DNA of 64,000 nt from VRUE01 sp963699225 (GTDB lineage: Bacteria > Actinomycetota > Thermoleophilia > Solirubrobacterales > 70-9), in the NCBI GenBank assembly GCA_963699225.1, contig OY969423.1:124001-188000 (forward strand), in the 5' to 3' direction. Positions 34,457-43,092 of the stretch are shown here, piece after piece (positions within the stretch are counted from its first letter, which is position 1; each line of letters starts with the position of its first letter). A program made the translations under genes and the position numbers. The notes beneath the pieces were generated by a model. That model searched no databases. It was not told where the DNA came from and was given only the letters and a program-made list of their open reading frames with translations.

Positions 34457-37414
34457 TTATTTCGTCGCGGTCAGTGTCGCGGTCGTGTAGGCGGTGCCTT
34501 CCTGGGCTGCCGCGGTGATCGTTTCGGTGAAGGTGCCGGAGGATTTGGAGGTGAAGGTGAAGGTCGTCGCCGATTCGGCGGCGCCGGTTGCGGGGATCGC
34601 CAGCGGGCTACCGCTGATTGTGCCGCTGCCGCTAGTGACGGTGACTTTGGCCGAGTGGCCGGAGCCAAGGGCGCTGACCGTGTTGCCGTAGGTGTCCGTG
34701 ACGGCGATCTTCGCTTTCACCGTGCCGCTGTTGCCAAGGCTGGTGACGGTGCAGGCGAAGACGCAGTTTGCGCCGAGGCTGCCGGCGCTGAGGGTGACGC
34801 TGGCGAAGCCCCATCTCGAGGCGGCGAGGGGAGAGACCGTGATCGCGACCGGCGTGCTCGAGATCGTGCCGTCGCTGACCGCGACGTTGGCCGACTCCGC
34901 TCGGTAGAGCTTCATCACCCCGTTCTTGGTGGTCGAGACTGTCGCGACTCCGGCGGTGAAGGTGATCGCGGTGGCAGTACCGAAGTTGGTCGCGGTACCG
35001 GAGCTGTTGGCGACCGTGGGCACGGTTCCGTTGGGGCTGGCCGAGGCGCCGGAGAAGGTGAGGTTCTTTGAGCCGGTGTAGGTGGTCACGGTGTTTTCGT
35101 AGGCGTCCTGGGCGGTGACCGTGAGATTGTCGGCGGCAGCGGGTGCGGGAGTTGTCGACGCCGCGGCGAGGATGAGTTTGGTCGCGGTCGAGGTGGTGGT
35201 GGTCGCCAGGGTCCCTGAGAGGGCGCCGTCGCTGACCGTGATCGTGGCAGCGCCGATCTTGTAGAGCTTGATCACGCCGTTGGCGTTGCCGCTGACGCCG
35301 GCGACGCCGGCGTTGAAGGTGGTCGGCGTCGCGCTGCCGAAGGCGACGGCATTGCCAGCTGAGTCCGAGACGGTCGGGTTGTTTCCCGCGGGGCTGGCCG
35401 AGGCGCCACCGTAAGTGAGGCTTTTGGCGCCGGTGTAGGTGGGGTCGGCGTTGCCGTAGGTGTCCTGGGCGGTGACCGTGAGGTTGTCGGCTTCGCCGGC
35501 CGCCGGCGTGGTGGTCGCGGCGGCGAGCGCCAGTTTGGTCGCGGTCAGCGGCGAGACGGTCACTTCTAGCGGCGCGGCGCTGGAGATCGTGCCGTCGCTG
35601 ACGCTGATGCTGGCTTTGCCGGCGGCGTAGATCTTCATCTGACCGTTTTTGGCGGTGCTGACCGTGGCGACGCCGGTCGTGAAGGTGATCGCGGTCGCGG
35701 TGCCGAAGGCGGTCGCAACGCCACTTCCGGAGTTGTTGGTGACGGTCGGTTTGTTGGTGCCGACGGTTGCCGCGCCGGAGAAGGTGAGGTTCTTGGAGCC
35801 GGCGTAGGCGGTTGCCGTGTTGCCGTAGGTATCGAGCGCCGTGGTCGTGAGGTTGTCCGCTTCGCCCGCGGCGAGCGTGGTTGCGACCGCGGTGAGGGCG
35901 AATTTCGCGGCGGTTCCCGGCGCCACCGTTATCGCCAGCGTTGCTTCGGTGAGCGCGCCATCGCTGACTTTAAGGTTGGCGGCACCGCTCCTGTACAGGG
36001 TCATCTCGCCGTTTTTCCCGGCGGAAGCCGTCGCCACTCCAGCACTGAAGCTGATCGCCGTGGCGCTGCCGATTGGGATGTCGGTGCCGGCGGAGTTCGA
36101 GACCGTGGGGACTTCTCCGCTGGGGCTGGCGAGAGGCCCGGAGAAGGTGAGGCTGTGGGAGCCGGTGTAGCTGGTGGCGGTGTTGCCATAGGCGTCCTGG
36201 GCGGTGGTGGTGAGGTTGTCCCCGGCGCCGGCGGTGGGCGTGGTGGTGGTTGCCGTGAGAGCGAATTTGGCCGCCGCCGCCGGGGACACCGTCACTGCCA
36301 ATGGGGTCGCGGTCGTGACCGTGCCGTCGGTGACCGAGATGCTCGCCGACTCGACCTTGTAGAGCGTCATCACACCGTTTTTGGAGGACGAGACAGTGGC
36401 GACGCCTGCGGTGAAGGTGACCGCGGTCCCAGTCCCGAAGGCCGTCGCGGTGCCCGAGCTGTTAACGACCGTGGGTTTGTTCGTGCCGATCGTCGTCGCC
36501 CCCGAGAAGGTGAGGGTCTTCGAGCCGGCGTAGGAGGTCGCAGTGTTGCCGTAGGTGTCGATGGCGGTAATTGTCAGGTTGTCGGCTTCACCCGCCGTCG
36601 GCGTCATGCTGACCGCGGTCGGCATGAACTTGGTCGCTGTCGCCGCTACCACGGTTACTGCCAGCGGCGTCGTGGTCGAGGTTGAGCCGTCGCTTGCTTC
36701 GATCGAGGTCGCGCCGCTTTTGTAGAGCCTCATCACTCCGTTCGCGCTGCTGGACACCGAGGCAACGCCGGCGGTGAAGTTGAGCGCTGTGGCACTGCCG
36801 AAGGCGGTTGTCGCACCGGAGCTGTCGGCGACGGTGGGCACGGTTCCGTTGGGACCAGCCGGGGCGCCGCTGAAGGTGATGCTGTGCGATCCGGTGTAGG
36901 TGGTGACCGTGCCCCCTTTCGCGTCCTTGGCCGTGATCGTGAGGTTGTCTGCGGCTCCGGCGGTCGGCGTCATTGAGGCGGCGCCGAGGTTGAAGTGGTC
37001 GATCGGGCCGACCGTGACGGTCGCCGCTTTGCCCGAGCTGCTCGTGCTCCAGGTGCGCCACTTGGCGGTGACGACGTAGGTATAAGTGCCAGGTTCGAGT
37101 TCGCTGTCGGTGCAGGTGACGAGGGTCAGCGTGAAGGTGCAGGTTCCGCCCGCATTTTCGCCATTGCGGGTGACCTTGTAGGTCACGGTCCCCGACCCCG
37201 GGGCGGTGACGGCGCTCCAGGTCAGCGCGACCGTGCCCCCGCTTGCCGGCGTGGCCGCGGTGATTGTCGGTGTGCTGATTGCCGAGACGGCCGCCGGGTT
37301 GCTGTCGCCGGCTCCCGTCGTCGTGAAGTAGGCGATCGCGGTGCCGGCCGCGATGATCGCGAGCAGGGCGAAGACCGCGAGCCCGACGATGCCGTTGGGG
37401 AGCAGCCGCCTCAT
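34457..37414 (-). CDS. Giant repetitive cell-surface protein (Ig-like/filamin-like repeats)
   Basis: A 985-residue exported protein. Residues 1-35 form a signal with an AYFTTTGAGDS exit region. A fibronectin type III-like domain spans about 48-137. Six tandem repeats of about 121 residues follow (141-867), each with TPTAGxADNLTxTAxDxYGNT, LTFSGA, PTVxNSSG and KNGVMxLYK features, and a seventh divergent domain with four Cys and NTVSALGSGHSAKVTV closes the protein. The Thr/Ser/Ala-rich, Cys-poor repeats fit an adhesin or surface fibre. The gene overlaps its upstream neighbour by 4 bp and is the last of a three-gene unit. Confidence 0.75.
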   Translation of the reverse strand: MRRLLPNGIVGLAVFALLAIIAAGTAIAYFTTTGAGDSNPAAVSAISTPTITAATPASGGTVALTWSAVTAPGSGTVTYKVTRNGENAGGTCTFTLTLVTCTDSELEPGTYTYVVTAKWRTWSTSSSGKAATVTVGPIDHFNLGAASMTPTAGAADNLTITAKDAKGGTVTTYTGSHSITFSGAPAGPNGTVPTVADSSGATTAFGSATALNFTAGVASVSSSANGVMRLYKSGATSIEASDGSTSTTTPLAVTVVAATATKFMPTAVSMTPTAGEADNLTITAIDTYGNTATSYAGSKTLTFSGATTIGTNKPTVVNSSGTATAFGTGTAVTFTAGVATVSSSKNGVMTLYKVESASISVTDGTVTTATPLAVTVSPAAAAKFALTATTTTPTAGAGDNLTTTAQDAYGNTATSYTGSHSLTFSGPLASPSGEVPTVSNSAGTDIPIGSATAISFSAGVATASAGKNGEMTLYRSGAANLKVSDGALTEATLAITVAPGTAAKFALTAVATTLAAGEADNLTTTALDTYGNTATAYAGSKNLTFSGAATVGTNKPTVTNNSGSGVATAFGTATAITFTTGVATVSTAKNGQMKIYAAGKASISVSDGTISSAAPLEVTVSPLTATKLALAAATTTPAAGEADNLTVTAQDTYGNADPTYTGAKSLTYGGASASPAGNNPTVSDSAGNAVAFGSATPTTFNAGVAGVSGNANGVIKLYKIGAATITVSDGALSGTLATTTTSTATKLILAAASTTPAPAAADNLTVTAQDAYENTVTTYTGSKNLTFSGASASPNGTVPTVANSSGTATNFGTATAITFTAGVATVSTTKNGVMKLYRAESANVAVSDGTISSTPVAITVSPLAASRWGFASVTLSAGSLGANCVFACTVTSLGNSGTVKAKIAVTDTYGNTVSALGSGHSAKVTVTSGSGTISGSPLAIPATGAAESATTFTFTSKSSGTFTETITAAAQEGTAYTTATLTATK
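34814..36994 (-). repeat. Six tandem coding repeats of about 363 bp
   Basis: The repeats encode residues 141-867 of the surface protein and are 119-123 residues long each. They differ by many substitutions, so they are old duplications, but DNA identity is enough to risk assembly or recombination errors in copy number. Confidence 0.8.
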
Positions 37415-38163
37415 CCTCTCGCGGTCCCGGAAAACGCCAGCGGGAACTGGGCTCGCTGACAGGCGTCCTGGCTCACGGGCAGGTCACGCAGCTGGATCGA
37501 CGGCGCCGAGGCGCCGGGGGCAGGCAGGCTCACCGCCCCGTTTGCCGGCACTTTGATCGGGGCGGCGCTGGATGCGCTCGACTCGCCCAGGACGAGGTTT
37601 TCGGCGCTGCCGCAACCGGGCGGGTCGGCCGTTGCGCTGACCTGCAGGCTGGTGATGAGGATCGGCACCGAGTTCGGGTTGGTGATCGTCAGCGGCAGCG
37701 CCTGCGCGGGCGCCCCGGGGTACAGCGCACCGAGCCCGCCGAGCTGCGGCGTGATCGAGAAGTCCTTTGGTTCCAGCACCTGCCAGCGAAAGCGCGCCGT
37801 CCTACTGTGCTTCTTGCGCGTGCCAACGCTGCGCACCGAGAAGCTGTGGCTGCCCGCCGCCAGCTTGCTGAAGCTGACGGGAGACTGGCAGGCGCTCCAC
37901 GGGCGGCCGTCGAGGCGGCACTGGAAGCGCGGCTTGCCGCTGCGGACGGTGAAGCCGAACTTGGCGCTGGTGGATGTGGCGAGCTTGTCCGGGTGCATGG
38001 CGATCTTGGGCTTGGGCAGCGAGGCGACTCCCTGGCTCCGCTCCGCCTTGGGAGTGGAGCCAGGGATGCCGCTGTGCTTCTTGGGGATGGCGGCGTAGGC
38101 GACGGCGCCGAGGCCGACGACTCCGGCCAGCAGGGCGATCAGCACCCCGCGCGTAGCGCGCAT
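37411..38163 (-). CDS. Exported protein with C-terminal domain shared with the 38186 gene
   Basis: A 250-residue protein. The N terminus has an export or anchor segment (GVLIALLAGVVGLGAVAYAA), then a Cys-bearing domain of the FQCRLDGRPWSACQSPVSF type, seen in many secreted actinobacterial proteins. The C-terminal half, from LYPGAPAQALPLTITNP to LPVSQDACQRAQFPLAFSG, resembles the whole mature part of the smaller upstream protein. It overlaps the surface repeat gene by 4 bp and follows the 38186 gene by 22 bp. Likely a surface or fibre-assembly component. Confidence 0.65.
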   Translation of the reverse strand: MRATRGVLIALLAGVVGLGAVAYAAIPKKHSGIPGSTPKAERSQGVASLPKPKIAMHPDKLATSTSAKFGFTVRSGKPRFQCRLDGRPWSACQSPVSFSKLAAGSHSFSVRSVGTRKKHSRTARFRWQVLEPKDFSITPQLGGLGALYPGAPAQALPLTITNPNSVPILITSLQVSATADPPGCGSAENLVLGESSASSAAPIKVPANGAVSLPAPGASAPSIQLRDLPVSQDACQRAQFPLAFSGTARG

Positions 38164-38185
38164 GAGCCCCGTCGCCCCCCGCGTG

Positions 38186-38656
38186 CTAGTTGCTGGTCAG
38201 GTGCAGCGTCAGCGTCGCGCCCTGGCAGGCATCCTGGCTGACGCCCGTTTCGTTCATCGTCAGGGTCCCGGTAGCCGCGACGCTCTGGCCGTTGCCGGGG
38301 TTGACCACTTGGTTGACCGGCACGGCAGCCATCGTGAAGTCCGGTTTTTCGCCAGTGAGTTTGGTGCTGCAGGTGGAGTGCCCGGCATCGGTGGTAATGC
38401 TCGAGAGCGTCACCGTGCCGACCCGCTGGACGCCCGAGGACGGGTTGTCCACCGTGAAGGAGACCGGCGAGGAGGAGCCTGGGTAGAGGCTCGATGAGAT
38501 TGTGGCGTGCAGCGTCACCGCGGAGCTCGAGCCGACGGTGGCGGTGCCTGTGCCCGATCCGCTTGACGTGAAGTACGCAAACGCGACGCCGGCCACCGCG
38601 AGAGCGCAGGTGCAGCCGAGTGCGATAAACGCTCTCTTCTTGGTGATCCAGCGCAT
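38186..38656 (-). CDS. Small exported protein with SipW/TasA-like leader
   Basis: A 156-residue protein starting MRWITKKRAFIALG, followed by a hydrophobic run and AFAYFTSSGSGTGTATVG. This leader resembles those processed by SipW-type signal peptidases in TasA-like fibre proteins, though the link is tentative. The mature part is beta-rich (SSPVSFTVDNPSSG) and ends TGVSQDACQGATLTLHLTSN, with Cys pairs. A GGGGGAA ribosome site supports ATG 38656. It is the first gene of the surface operon. No signal peptidase gene is seen nearby. Confidence 0.65.
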   Translation of the reverse strand: MRWITKKRAFIALGCTCALAVAGVAFAYFTSSGSGTGTATVGSSSAVTLHATISSSLYPGSSSPVSFTVDNPSSGVQRVGTVTLSSITTDAGHSTCSTKLTGEKPDFTMAAVPVNQVVNPGNGQSVAATGTLTMNETGVSQDACQGATLTLHLTSN

Positions 38657-38818
38657 TGTTCCCCCTACTTAGATGGTGAATGGATTCGGGGCCTTGACCC
38701 CGACGGGGAGACATCGACGGATGACGTAACAGCCTTTAGCCTGCGAAGGGCAGACAGTTTTTCTTGCTCTTGTCCACTCTGTACAACGACTATTTAGCCT
38801 GCAAATACTGCATTTTGA
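38657..38818. other. Gene-free stretch upstream of the surface operon
   Basis: This 162-bp region is noticeably richer in A and T than its surroundings, mainly at 38755-38820, and holds a small CGGGG-CCTTGA-CCCCG hairpin at 38687-38702. It should contain the promoter of the minus-strand surface operon, but no convincing -10/-35 pair can be fixed by eye. Confidence 0.4.
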
Positions 38819-39055
38819 TTAGCCGTGGGCCAGCTCACGCTCGACGATTTCCGCCAGAGCGTCGGCGACTCCGTTGGCAGGAATGCTGCAGATTTGGGCC
38901 GCGGAAGCGGCGCCGCGCACGTCTTCGGCGGCCCGCAGAGCGTGCCAGTGGGAGTCATAGGACTCGCCCGCGGTGGCAATTGTGCGGCCATCGGCGCCGC
39001 GCAGGCGCCAGCGCCACTTGCCAACCAGGTCTTCGTAAGCGTCGAATTGGGGCAT
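38819..39055 (-). CDS. YegP-like DUF1508 protein
   Basis: A 78-residue protein. GKWRWRLRGADGRTIATAGESYDSHWHALRA matches the DUF1508/YegP unit (GKWRWRL...GR.IA..GE.Y.....A). These proteins are short and their function is unknown. A GAGGAG ribosome site precedes ATG 39055, and a LexA-type box lies 25 bases upstream, suggesting SOS control. Confidence 0.75.
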   Translation of the reverse strand: MPQFDAYEDLVGKWRWRLRGADGRTIATAGESYDSHWHALRAAEDVRGAASAAQICSIPANGVADALAEIVERELAHG

Positions 39056-39079
39056 AACCGTGTCTCCTCTGTTCGAATA

Positions 39080-39093
39080 CGAACACATGTTCG
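39080..39093. promoter_or_regulatory. LexA-type SOS box
   Basis: CGAAC-ACAT-GTTCG is an exact match to the Gram-positive/actinobacterial LexA consensus CGAAC-RNRY-GTTYG. A further TGTTCG half-site at 39070-39075 makes an overlapping TGTTCG-N4-CGAACA dyad. The box sits between the divergent DUF1508 gene (25 bp away) and MFS gene (80 bp away). Confidence 0.7.
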
Positions 39094-39172
39094 CACAGCG
39101 ACCGGCGGCAAACCGAGTTCGATAGCGTGCCGCTTACCTGGCGTAAGTGCCTCGCCCTGAGCAGGAGATTTC

Positions 39173-40618
39173 ATGACCTCGTCCACCCAGGACCGGACGC
39201 ACCCCAATCTGACCCTGGCAGTCCTCGCCCTCGGCGGGATGGCCTACGCGCTGCTCAGCTCGGCCGTCGTGCCGGCCCTGCCGACGATGCAGCACGACCT
39301 CGGCACCAGCGAGACCGGGATCACCTGGCTGCTTACCGGCTACCTGCTGGCGGCCTCGGTCGCCACCTCGATCCTCGGCCGGCTCGGCGACATGTACGGC
39401 AAGGAGCGGTTGCTGCTCTGGACCCTGGTCATCCTCGGCGCCGGCACGCTGCTGGCGGCGGTCTCCACCTCGCTGCCGGTGCTGATCGCGGCCCGCTTCA
39501 TCCAGGGCGCCGGTGGCGGCATCTTCCCGCTCGCCTACGGCATCGTCCGCGACGAGTTCCCGGCCGAGAAGGTGGCGGGCGGCATCGGCATGCTCTCGGC
39601 GATCCTCGGCATCGGCGGCGGCCTCGGCATCGTCCTCTCCGGCGTCATCGTCGAGCACCTCAACTACCACTGGCTCTTCTGGATCCCGCTGGTCGCCGTC
39701 GTGCTCGCCGCCGTCGCCACCTGGCGCTTCGTGCCGGAATCGCCGGTGCGCACCCCCGGCAAGATCAACTGGCTGGCGGCGGCCCTGATGACGATCGGGC
39801 TCTCGGCGGTGCTGCTGGCGATCAGCCAGACCACTACCTGGGGCTGGGTCTCGGGCAAGACGCTCGGCCTCCTCCTCTTCGGGGCGCTGGTGACGGCGGC
39901 TTGGATCGCGGTCGAGGTGCGCAGCCGCGAACCGCTGATCGACATGACGATGATGCGGGTGCGCGGCGTCTGGACCACCAACGCGGCCGCCTTCCTGCTT
40001 GGCGCCGGCCTCTACGCCTCCTTCGTCGTCTTCCCCCAGTTCGCGCAGCTGCCAAAGAGCACCGGCTTCGGCTTCGGCGCCTCGGTGGTGGTCTCTGGCC
40101 TCTACTTGCTGCCGGCGACGATTGGGATGACGATCCTCGGCCTGCGCGCCGGCCCGATTGCGGCCCGCTTCGGCTCGCGCAACGCGCTGCTGGCGGGGAC
40201 GGTGTTCGCCACCGCCTCTTTCATCATGCTTGCTGTCGCTCACGAACACCCCTACGAGCTACTGATCGCCGCGGCGCTGCTTGGCGTCGGCATCGGCCTC
40301 TCCTTCGCCGCCCTCGGCAACCTGATCGTGCAGGCGGTCTCGCCGGAGCAGACCGGCGTCGCCAGCGGTATGAACAACGTGATGCGGACCCTCGGCGGCG
40401 CCCTCGGCGGTCAGCTCTCTGCCACCTTCATCGCCGATCACATGGTCAAGGACCTGCCCGCCGTCACCGGCTTCACCGAGACCTTCCTGATGGCCACGGG
40501 CTTCCTCCTACTCTGCTTCGGTGCCGGCCTGCTGGTGCCGCGCACGCTCGGCTCGCCGACCGCTGGCCCCGGGCCGGGTGGGGAGCCGGCGCTGGCCCCC
40601 GAGGCTGCGAGCGCCTGA
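39173..40618 (+). CDS. MFS transporter, DHA2-like
   Basis: A 481-residue transporter with about 13-14 hydrophobic segments: SSAVVPALPTMQHDLGTSETGITWLLTGYLL, LGRLGDMYGKERLLL (motif A) and ARFIQGAGGGIFPLAYGI are visible. The layout is that of multidrug or export proteins; substrate unknown. It ends just 3 bases before a palindromic repeat that may stop transcription. The shared upstream region carries an SOS-type box, so DNA damage may influence it. Confidence 0.85.
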   Translation: MTSSTQDRTHPNLTLAVLALGGMAYALLSSAVVPALPTMQHDLGTSETGITWLLTGYLLAASVATSILGRLGDMYGKERLLLWTLVILGAGTLLAAVSTSLPVLIAARFIQGAGGGIFPLAYGIVRDEFPAEKVAGGIGMLSAILGIGGGLGIVLSGVIVEHLNYHWLFWIPLVAVVLAAVATWRFVPESPVRTPGKINWLAAALMTIGLSAVLLAISQTTTWGWVSGKTLGLLLFGALVTAAWIAVEVRSREPLIDMTMMRVRGVWTTNAAAFLLGAGLYASFVVFPQFAQLPKSTGFGFGASVVVSGLYLLPATIGMTILGLRAGPIAARFGSRNALLAGTVFATASFIMLAVAHEHPYELLIAAALLGVGIGLSFAALGNLIVQAVSPEQTGVASGMNNVMRTLGGALGGQLSATFIADHMVKDLPAVTGFTETFLMATGFLLLCFGAGLLVPRTLGSPTAGPGPGGEPALAPEAASA

Positions 40619-40621
40619 GCC

Positions 40622-40668
40622 TTCCGGTGCGCCTTTTGCACCCAGGAGGTACATAAGGCGCACCGGAA
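40622..40668. repeat. Palindromic repeat element, copy 1
   Basis: A 47-bp element with perfect 14-base arms, TTCCGGTGCGCCTT and AAGGCGCACCGGAA, around a 19-base loop containing GCACCCAGGAGG and TACAT. It starts 3 bp after the MFS stop and 29 bp before the MMPL start. A near copy lies at 50081. It could act as a terminator here; its repetition suggests a REP/MITE-like element. Confidence 0.7.
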
Positions 40669-40697
40669 ACTGGGGCGGGACCTTCTAGGGTTCCGCC

Positions 40698-42821
40698 GTG
40701 GGCGTCCAACGGCTTGCCGCGAGCGTCACCGGCCCTCGCGGCCGTTGGGTGACCGTTGCGGTCTGGATCGCGCTTGGGGTTGCCGGCTTCGTCGGCCGCA
40801 CGCAGATCAACGACGTCACGGCGGCGGGCCAGAGCAGCTACCTGCCCGCCCACGCCGAGTCGACCCAGGTCGTCGACCTGATGCAGCGCGATTTCAAGGG
40901 CGGCAACGACGTGCCGGTGCTGGTCGTCTTCGAGCGCAACGGTGGCCTGAGCACCGCCGACCTGAACACGATCGGCAAGCTCGGCGAAGGGCTGGAACGG
41001 CTCGGCCTCTCCGGCGCGACGCCGGTCTTCGCCCCCTTCTCCAAGCAAACGAAGCGGCCGCTGGGTGAGGTGACCCGTGTGGCGCGTGGGGTGGGGCCGA
41101 TCTCGCGCGACGGCGAAGCCGCGCTTGTGGCGCTGGCGATCGACACCGAAGACCGCGGCGCCGTGGTCCAAGGCGTCAAGAAGATCCGCGCCTACCTCGC
41201 CGCTCACGCCCATCCGGGGCTGCACTCATATGTGACGGGGCCAGGCGGGGTGGCGGCCGACCTCGAGCAGGTCGCCGAAGATGCCGGACAGACGCTGCTG
41301 ATCGCGACCCTCAGCCTCGTCCTGTTGCTGCTCTTGCTCGTCTACCGGGCGCCGTTGCTGGCACTGATGCCGCTGCTGGTTGTCGGCACCGCCTACCTGA
41401 TCGCGATCGGGCTGACCTACCTCTTGATCCAGTCCGGCGCGATCGTCGTCAACACCGAGGGAACCTTCCTCTTGCTGGTGCTGATCTTCGGCGCCGGCAC
41501 CGATTATTCGCTGCTGCTGATTCATCGCTATCGCGAGAAGCTCGGCGCCGGCGGCGAGCCACTGGCAGCCTTGCGCACCGCGCTGGCCGAGAGCGTGCGG
41601 CCGATCGCCGCCTCGGCGGCGACGGTGATCGCGGCGATGCTGGTGCTGCTGCTCGCCGACCTCGAGTCGACCCACTGGCTTGGGCCGGTGCTGGCAATCG
41701 GGATCGCGGTCATGCTCTGCGCCGGGCTCACCCTGCTGCCCGCCCTGCTGGCGATCCTCGGGCCGCGGGCCTTCTGGCCGGGGCGTGGTGCGGGGTCCGG
41801 CGAGAAGCGCCGCCTCTGGGCGGGCGTTGCCGGCCTGGTCCGCCGCCGGCCACGAGCGATCGTCGCCGGCGTCTTTGCCGTCCTCGTCGTCCTCGCCCTC
41901 GGCAACCTGATCCAGCACGGCACGATCGGCTTCGGCGAAGGCGAAACCCGCTCGAGCGAATCGAGCCGCGGCAACGAAGTCCTCGACGAACACTTCCCGC
42001 CCGGCGTCGGCTCGCCGCTGACCGCGGTGCTGCGGATCGGCGAAGTCGGACCGGCGCTACGAGGGCTCGAGCGGCTCGACTCGGTCCAGCTCGCCGTGCC
42101 GGTGCCGCCTTCCTCGGTCTCCGACATAGCGGCCTTGGCGATCGTGCTGCGCGGCAATCCCTACTCGGGTGAGGCAGCCGATCTGGTCAAGGGAGTGCGC
42201 GAGCGGCTGGCGGAGGTCGCCCCGGGTGCCCTCGTTGGCGGCATCCCGGCCGAGAACTACGACGTCGAGCAGACCAACGCCCGCGACACCAGGCTGGTCC
42301 TGCCGGTGGTGCTGGCCGTGGTCGGCCTGATCCTGATCTTGGTCCTGCGTGCGCTGGCCGCACCCGGCTACCTGATCGTCACCGTCGTCGCCTCCTTCGC
42401 GGCGACGCTGGGTCTGGTCACCTTCGCCTTCACCCAGCTCTTCGGCTCGAGCGGCATCAGCTTCGACCTCGTGCTGCTGGCCTTCATCTTCCTGGTCGCG
42501 CTGGGGGTCGACTACAACATCTTCTTGATGACCCGCGCCCGTGAGGAGGCGGTCGCCCACGGCACCCGGGAGGGGATCTTGATCGCGCTCGAGGACACCG
42601 GCGCGGTGATCACCGGCGCCGGCCTGATCCTTGCCGGCACCTTCGCCACCCTCACCCTGCTGCCGCTCGAACAGCTGGTCCAGATCGGCGCCACGGTCGC
42701 GATCGGCGTCCTGCTCGACACCTTCGTCGTCCGCTCGCTGCTGATCCCGGCGATCACGTACCTGTGCGGCGAGCGCGCTTGGTGGCCGGGTTCGGCCCGA
42801 GATCGCCCATTCGACGTGTAG
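40698..42821 (+). CDS. MMPL-family (RND-type) transporter
   Basis: A 707-residue RND-superfamily protein of the MMPL type. The first membrane helix (VTVAVWIALGVAGFVG) is followed by an external loop domain, then five helices with FGAGTDYSLLLIHRYREKL; a second half repeats the layout with LGVDYNIFLMTRAREE. The Asp-Tyr pairs in GTDYSLLL and GVDYNIFL match the proton-relay sites of the family. These proteins export lipids or peptides in mycobacteria and relatives; substrate here unknown. GTG 40698 is the start. Confidence 0.88.
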   Translation: MGVQRLAASVTGPRGRWVTVAVWIALGVAGFVGRTQINDVTAAGQSSYLPAHAESTQVVDLMQRDFKGGNDVPVLVVFERNGGLSTADLNTIGKLGEGLERLGLSGATPVFAPFSKQTKRPLGEVTRVARGVGPISRDGEAALVALAIDTEDRGAVVQGVKKIRAYLAAHAHPGLHSYVTGPGGVAADLEQVAEDAGQTLLIATLSLVLLLLLLVYRAPLLALMPLLVVGTAYLIAIGLTYLLIQSGAIVVNTEGTFLLLVLIFGAGTDYSLLLIHRYREKLGAGGEPLAALRTALAESVRPIAASAATVIAAMLVLLLADLESTHWLGPVLAIGIAVMLCAGLTLLPALLAILGPRAFWPGRGAGSGEKRRLWAGVAGLVRRRPRAIVAGVFAVLVVLALGNLIQHGTIGFGEGETRSSESSRGNEVLDEHFPPGVGSPLTAVLRIGEVGPALRGLERLDSVQLAVPVPPSSVSDIAALAIVLRGNPYSGEAADLVKGVRERLAEVAPGALVGGIPAENYDVEQTNARDTRLVLPVVLAVVGLILILVLRALAAPGYLIVTVVASFAATLGLVTFAFTQLFGSSGISFDLVLLAFIFLVALGVDYNIFLMTRAREEAVAHGTREGILIALEDTGAVITGAGLILAGTFATLTLLPLEQLVQIGATVAIGVLLDTFVVRSLLIPAITYLCGERAWWPGSARDRPFDV

Positions 42822-42835
42822 ACTCCTGATCTACA
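42817..42835. promoter_or_regulatory. Inverted repeat at the MazE-like start
   Basis: TGTAGA and TCTACA are perfect 6-base arms separated by 7 bases. The site overlaps the MMPL stop and ends at the antitoxin ATG. It fits an autoregulatory operator of a toxin-antitoxin pair, unproven. Confidence 0.4.
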
Positions 42836-43092
42836 TGGCTGTGAATGAGACCACCACGATTCGCGTCTCGGCTCGCACTCGAGATCGCCTGAAGATCCTG
42901 GCGGCGCGACGTGGAGAGCCGGCCGGCGAGGTAGTGGCGAAGCTCGTCAACGCCGCCGATGAGGAGGCGATGCTGGCTGAGATTGCGACTGGGTTCGAGA
43001 AGCTTGCGCAGAACCCCGCTGCTCTGGCCGCCTACCGGGCGGAGGCAGCCGAGATCGAGTCCGCCTTTGATGCGTCGACGCCTGAGTGGTAG
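42835..43092 (+). CDS. Ribbon-helix-helix antitoxin (MazE role)
   Basis: An 85-residue protein. NETTTIRVSARTRDRLKILAARRGEPAGEVVAKLV is a ribbon-helix-helix DNA-binding unit, and the acidic C-terminal half likely wraps the toxin. It overlaps the MazF-like gene by 7 bp, antitoxin first, the standard arrangement. It begins 13 bp after the MMPL stop. Confidence 0.8.
   Translation: MAVNETTTIRVSARTRDRLKILAARRGEPAGEVVAKLVNAADEEAMLAEIATGFEKLAQNPAALAAYRAEAAEIESAFDASTPEW

Noticed and set aside
34814..36994. CRISPR-like or non-coding tandem repeat
   Set aside because: The 363-bp period is a multiple of three, the frame is open across all copies and differences are mostly at wobble or conservative sites, so it is a coding repeat.
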